Assembly (NCBI GenBank): GCA_018398765.1
Contig: JAHBMJ010000465.1
Span: 1 to 45,000, forward strand
Length of the DNA stretch: 45,000 bases
Direction of reading: 5' to 3'
DNA from: Chromera velia
Lineage: Eukaryota > Sar > Chromeraceae
The notes under the pieces are model-generated. The model was not told where the DNA came from and made no database searches. It worked only from the letters and a program-made list of their open reading frames with translations. This document shows positions 41,480 to 45,000 of this stretch, one piece after another; the stretch's first letter is position 1; each line of letters opens with the position of its first letter. The position numbers were made by a program, and so were the translations under genes.

Positions 41480-44265
41480 CTAGAAGAAGTCTTTGACCCT
41501 CGCGAACGAGCGGATCCCAACGTTCTCCTGCAATGTCAAACGCCGGCCTTCTTCATGGAGTCAATTCAGCTGTCCTATCAGATGGTGCGTCTTCCTCTTT
41601 GTCTTGCATCGTGCTGTTTCTTCTCTCCCTGATGAGACTGAGTCGTCTCTCTCGTGCACTTGCAGGCACACCTCTCTTTTTATCCGCCTGTGCCTACATG
41701 GGTCTTGCCACCTCTAGATCTTTGAGGAAGGGATGGTCGTCCTTTGCGTTGACGGGAGGCTTTAAAAGCCTCTGAGTGATCCACAAGAGCTCATCGAGAT
41801 CGTTCACACCCTCTGCAGACGCCGCAAGTTCCTCATCCTCCGCAAGTCTGCATAGAGAGGCTTAATCAGGAGGAACAGGGATAATGAGTGGGAAGCCAAA
41901 TATTGTCACCTTACAGTCATTCAATGGCACACAAGCAGGAGTTCTCTCTGATGAGGGAGCTGCTTAGAGTTCACACAAAAAGCTAAGAACAAAGAGAAGA
42001 ATGGACCATGTAGACAGACAGACCTCTGAGAGCAGATAACGGCCCATTGAAAGAGAAATTCGTCAAAACACTTGGGGGGTTGGAACTTCTTTAGTATCTC
42101 CGTCGAGTCCTCTCTCCACTTTTCTAAAGGACTCCGGTGGACTGTGCTTCTTGATGAGACGTTCAGGAGGGTGCGCCTGCTGGGTGACTTCACTACGGTA
42201 CTACTGAACGTCGGCATCTCTGCAACCCGGGCAAGCTGATTATGGAACGACGGCGGCGGGACGCTGGTCAAAGACGCCACCGTCTTCTGCCTGTCACTCA
42301 CAATTTCTGTGTCCCACTTCACAAGAATGTGAGAGACCACACTATCAATTTCGACCAACGTGTCCAACAAAGCCTCCTTTGACACCTTCTGCATCTCCTC
42401 AAATACCTTGCTGCAGCGAGCAAGAATGAACGAGGACAAACAGAGGGACGCCTCAGTAAGGGCACCCCCTGAGTCCCCATTCCCCTGTGCCTCCCCACTG
42501 TCAACCAGCCTCAGCGTGTCCTTGCTGACCGAGCTATCGATCATTTTCTATATCGGCCGAAGAACACACTTGAGCACAGGAAGGACCCACATGAATGGGA
42601 CCCGAACGATTGTGTCAGGCAGCACAGTTGCAGGGTCAGAGGCCTCGTCTACCTCCCGCACCAGCTGAGAGATGTCCGCTATGTAACCCGTCACGATGAC
42701 TCCGACGATTCTGATCAGATACGCCCCGTTGAGAGCGAGGATCACCGCGACTATGCCCAGGTTCTGGAGGGGCGTCATCGAACCCAAAGCAAGCATCTGC
42801 GATCAGAGGAGAGGAGAAGTTCGGGAATTAAGGGAGACGAAAATTCAGAAGAAATCTGAACGATCGATCAAATCTGGTGCAAAAATCAGAACGGATGGCT
42901 GCAGCATACAGCAACACTCAAATTGTTCTGTTGGATTGACTAAAGTGCCAAAATCACTTTGACGCGAGTACGGCAACAGCTTCTTTACCCATTTACCCAT
43001 GCACCGACCTGGAACAAGACGAGAGAGAAGAGCCAAGTCCCCAGACCCTGCGATTCCAGGCTGTTGAGAATGTCATTGTCCTGACTGTTGAAAGGGCTCT
43101 TCCTGCTCTGAACGATGAAAGACGCGATGGCGATCCATGTAGCCTGGGAGAGTCTCATGTTGCTATTCTCATCTGCATGCAGTGTGAGAAGGGGAAAAGA
43201 CAGATATTGTATCTAAAAAGCAAAATTAAATTACAAACTTTGCACTTCAATGTGTATACGAGATACTGGATCGCCTATTTCTTTACACAGGAACTTTCTG
43301 TCTCGTCTGGTGATCTTTGCACCCTTTTCCGTCTGACTGACCCAGGTAGAAAGCAAGGCACAGCTGCAGGAGGATTTTCCGAATGATGATTGTGAGCTCC
43401 CAAAATTCAAAGCCTGGGCGGAATCCCTGAATCAGGAATCCAAAACGCCGCCTAAAATTTGCACGGAGAGGTCTGTTGCTCTCCACCCTCAACCGTCTGA
43501 GCTCTGTCATCAAAGCAACGCCCATCAGCATCGGGATTACCACCCCAAGAAGGACCATGATGCCTGCCGCAATGCCGGACCACCTGATGTAGACCTCTGA
43601 CGTGCAGGTCACGGAGGGCGCGCTTTTAAGTCGGGTCTCCTCAAGGCCTTCCGCGAGAGGCTCGCACCTGCACAAGTCGTAGTCAGATTGGAAAAAAACA
43701 AAAAAGGCATTTGATTCTGTCTGGTTAGTCCAGATGCACTTAGCGGCGATTGAGGGAAATCACAGCAAAGTAACGTTAGGCGGGAGTACAAAGAAGTGAG
43801 TCTGGAAGCCGATGCTCTCTCCATGCAGCGACAGGAAAGCTGCAAACAAGTTCAGCGAGAGGTTCCATTAGAGGGCGGGTTCTGAGAAACAAATGCACAG
43901 GAGGGTCATGACCACAGAGCAGCCAAGAAGAAGGGACTGGTCAAGCAAATAGATTGGCAGAGAGACCAACAACTGACCGTAAAACCTCAAAGAGCTCCTC
44001 CAGAGAGCCCTCAAAGGTCAGGAAAAGGAGAACGATGTATCTGTAGACAGGCAGCCCATGGAAATAGCAGTTGGGAGTGTTCAGACTTCCTGGCTACCAT
44101 TCACTTTTCACGATACACACAGACTCCCTCACCTTAGAGTCATAGGCGGCTGTCAGCTCTGATCAACCTGAGACTTCCAGCTACTATCACTGAGTGTCTC
44201 TCCTCACACCCATGCCATGTGCCTGACTAAGATACGACCACAAACACAGATGCCGCGCCCTCAAA

Positions 44266-44305
<40 letters not shown>

Positions 44306-45000
44306 AATACGTGCGCGCACGCAGAACAAAAGATGGAAAGGGGAAAATATAGAGGACTAAACGCGGCGACTGATATAGAGACCATGTCCTCAAAAAGGCA
44401 TTTGAGGAGTCTGCGGAACTCTCGGGACCCTTTTAGCTGAGCCACGCGGGGAAGAAGCAGAAAGTCGTACCTGCATGCATACAGAGTGGTCAAGCGATAG
44501 ATCGATCAATTCATCGAGGAGGTCAAAACACAGCTAGAAGGGGAGAGACATACATGCAGTGAGTCACTGTGTGCTTTGATGTGAAACAGGAGTTCGCAAC
44601 GGATTAAGATGGAGTGAGGGTGAAAAAGAGACATCCCGATCGAAGTCCCACAAACAACTCTTCATTGGAGGACTGGATCGCAAGCAATACCCCATGCAGC
44701 TGAGCACTTTTAATTCTGACCGACCGACCTCCAGATCCCGAGGACCCGCTTATTCCACCTCCTCCAGATCTCTAGCCTGATCAGTTGTCTCTGCTGGGCT
44801 TCCGTCAGTCCACCTGCCCTCATTCTGTTCTCAAGTGCTAACTCCTGTTGTTTTCGCATCTCTGCCACTTCCCTCTCCCTCTGTCTCTCTTCCTTCGGTT
44901 GTCGAAGCTCCGGATCGTCCCAATGGAACTTCATAGTCCTCTTGGAAGGGGAACCCACGAGGGATGCACTCTGGCCGCCCTCTTCTCCCTCCTCCTCAAT
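41480..45000 (-). CDS. multi-pass membrane protein, C-terminal part (gene runs off right edge)
   Basis: Exons in window: 45000-44729 (5' incomplete), 44470-44371, 44093-43978, 43667-43342, 43172-43009, 42796-42024, 41847-41712 and 41527-41480 (TAG), all phase-consistent, about 644 codons. The first exon is a charged helix (KEERQREREVAEMRKQQE). Membrane helices follow: YIVLLFLTF, GIAAGIMVLLGVVIPMLMG, IIIRKILLQLCLAFYL, WIAIASFIVQ, TWLFSLVLF and GIVAVILALNGAYLIRIVGV. The block RFGFLIQGFRPGFEFWE followed by RK resembles the conserved membrane block of very large polycystin/TRP-like or Cys-rich-repeat surface proteins of ciliates and algae; this is recognition by pattern, not a search. A cytosolic tail of about 240 residues follows. 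Exon 42796-42024 contains an in-frame TAG at 42550-42548, bridged either by a tiny intron or by nothing. Confidence 0.72.
44269..44300. repeat. (CA)n microsatellite
   Basis: Intronic, downstream (minus strand) of exon 44470-44371 of the membrane protein gene. Confidence 0.9.

Noticed and set aside
43778-43895. Exon-like segment in the right-edge membrane gene (FLSLHGESIGFQTHFF)
   Set aside because: Exon 44093-43978 joins exon 43667-43342 directly in matching phase 2; no phase-consistent way to include this segment was found.
1-45000. tRNA, rRNA and known transposase genes
   Set aside because: No cloverleaf, ribosomal RNA block, reverse transcriptase or transposase motif was found on inspection of the translated frames.

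Overview
The window is nuclear DNA of a eukaryote with spliceosomal introns. GC content is near 50% in genic DNA and there are sharply AT-rich islands between genes. Exons are short (about 35-900 nt) and joined by GT-AG introns from about 40 nt to over 1 kb, with many simple repeats. This would fit an intron-rich alga or alveolate such as a chromerid (Chromera-like), but no marker gene settles the lineage and that placement is inference. Ordinary ORF calling fails here, so I built gene models by matching splice sites and intron phases by hand.

Layout, left to right. 1-3840: GC-rich, repeat-laden DNA with a 108-bp minisatellite and a long minus-strand frame broken by a few TAG/TGA codons, probably a decayed gene or retroelement-like ORF. 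4726-5690: a small minus-strand gene whose 3' end (two introns, acidic C-terminus) is clear and whose 5' end is not. 6216-6900: a purine-rich simple-repeat block. 7959-8150: an intronless 63-aa single-pass membrane protein (minus). 9016-11273: a five-exon plus-strand gene for a 331-aa glycine-zipper multi-pass membrane protein. 11274-12441: AT-rich convergent spacer.

12442-35735 (minus) is one giant gene of about 53 exons encoding roughly 2,800-2,880 aa. Order: an N-terminal region of about 835 aa, about 65 TRAF-type cysteine/histidine zinc-finger modules, an IPT/TIG (immunoglobulin-like) domain, then a C-terminal region with alternative ends that can add a transmembrane segment. Most of the finger array is a higher-order tandem repeat: a three-exon cassette of about 105 aa whose exon lengths (81, 139, 95 nt) and intron phases are nearly invariant, in about ten copies. 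This is the most striking object in the window.

37571-41471 (minus) is a ten-exon gene for an unrecognised protein of about 706 aa with an acidic C-terminus. 41480-45000 (minus, running off the right edge) is the C-terminal part of a multi-pass membrane protein of the large alveolate/algal type; it carries one in-frame TAG that is unresolved. The three minus-strand genes on the right are tandem and head-to-tail. Nothing indicates a shared pathway, but the giant finger protein looks like a signalling or scaffold molecule and the right-edge gene like a membrane receptor or channel.
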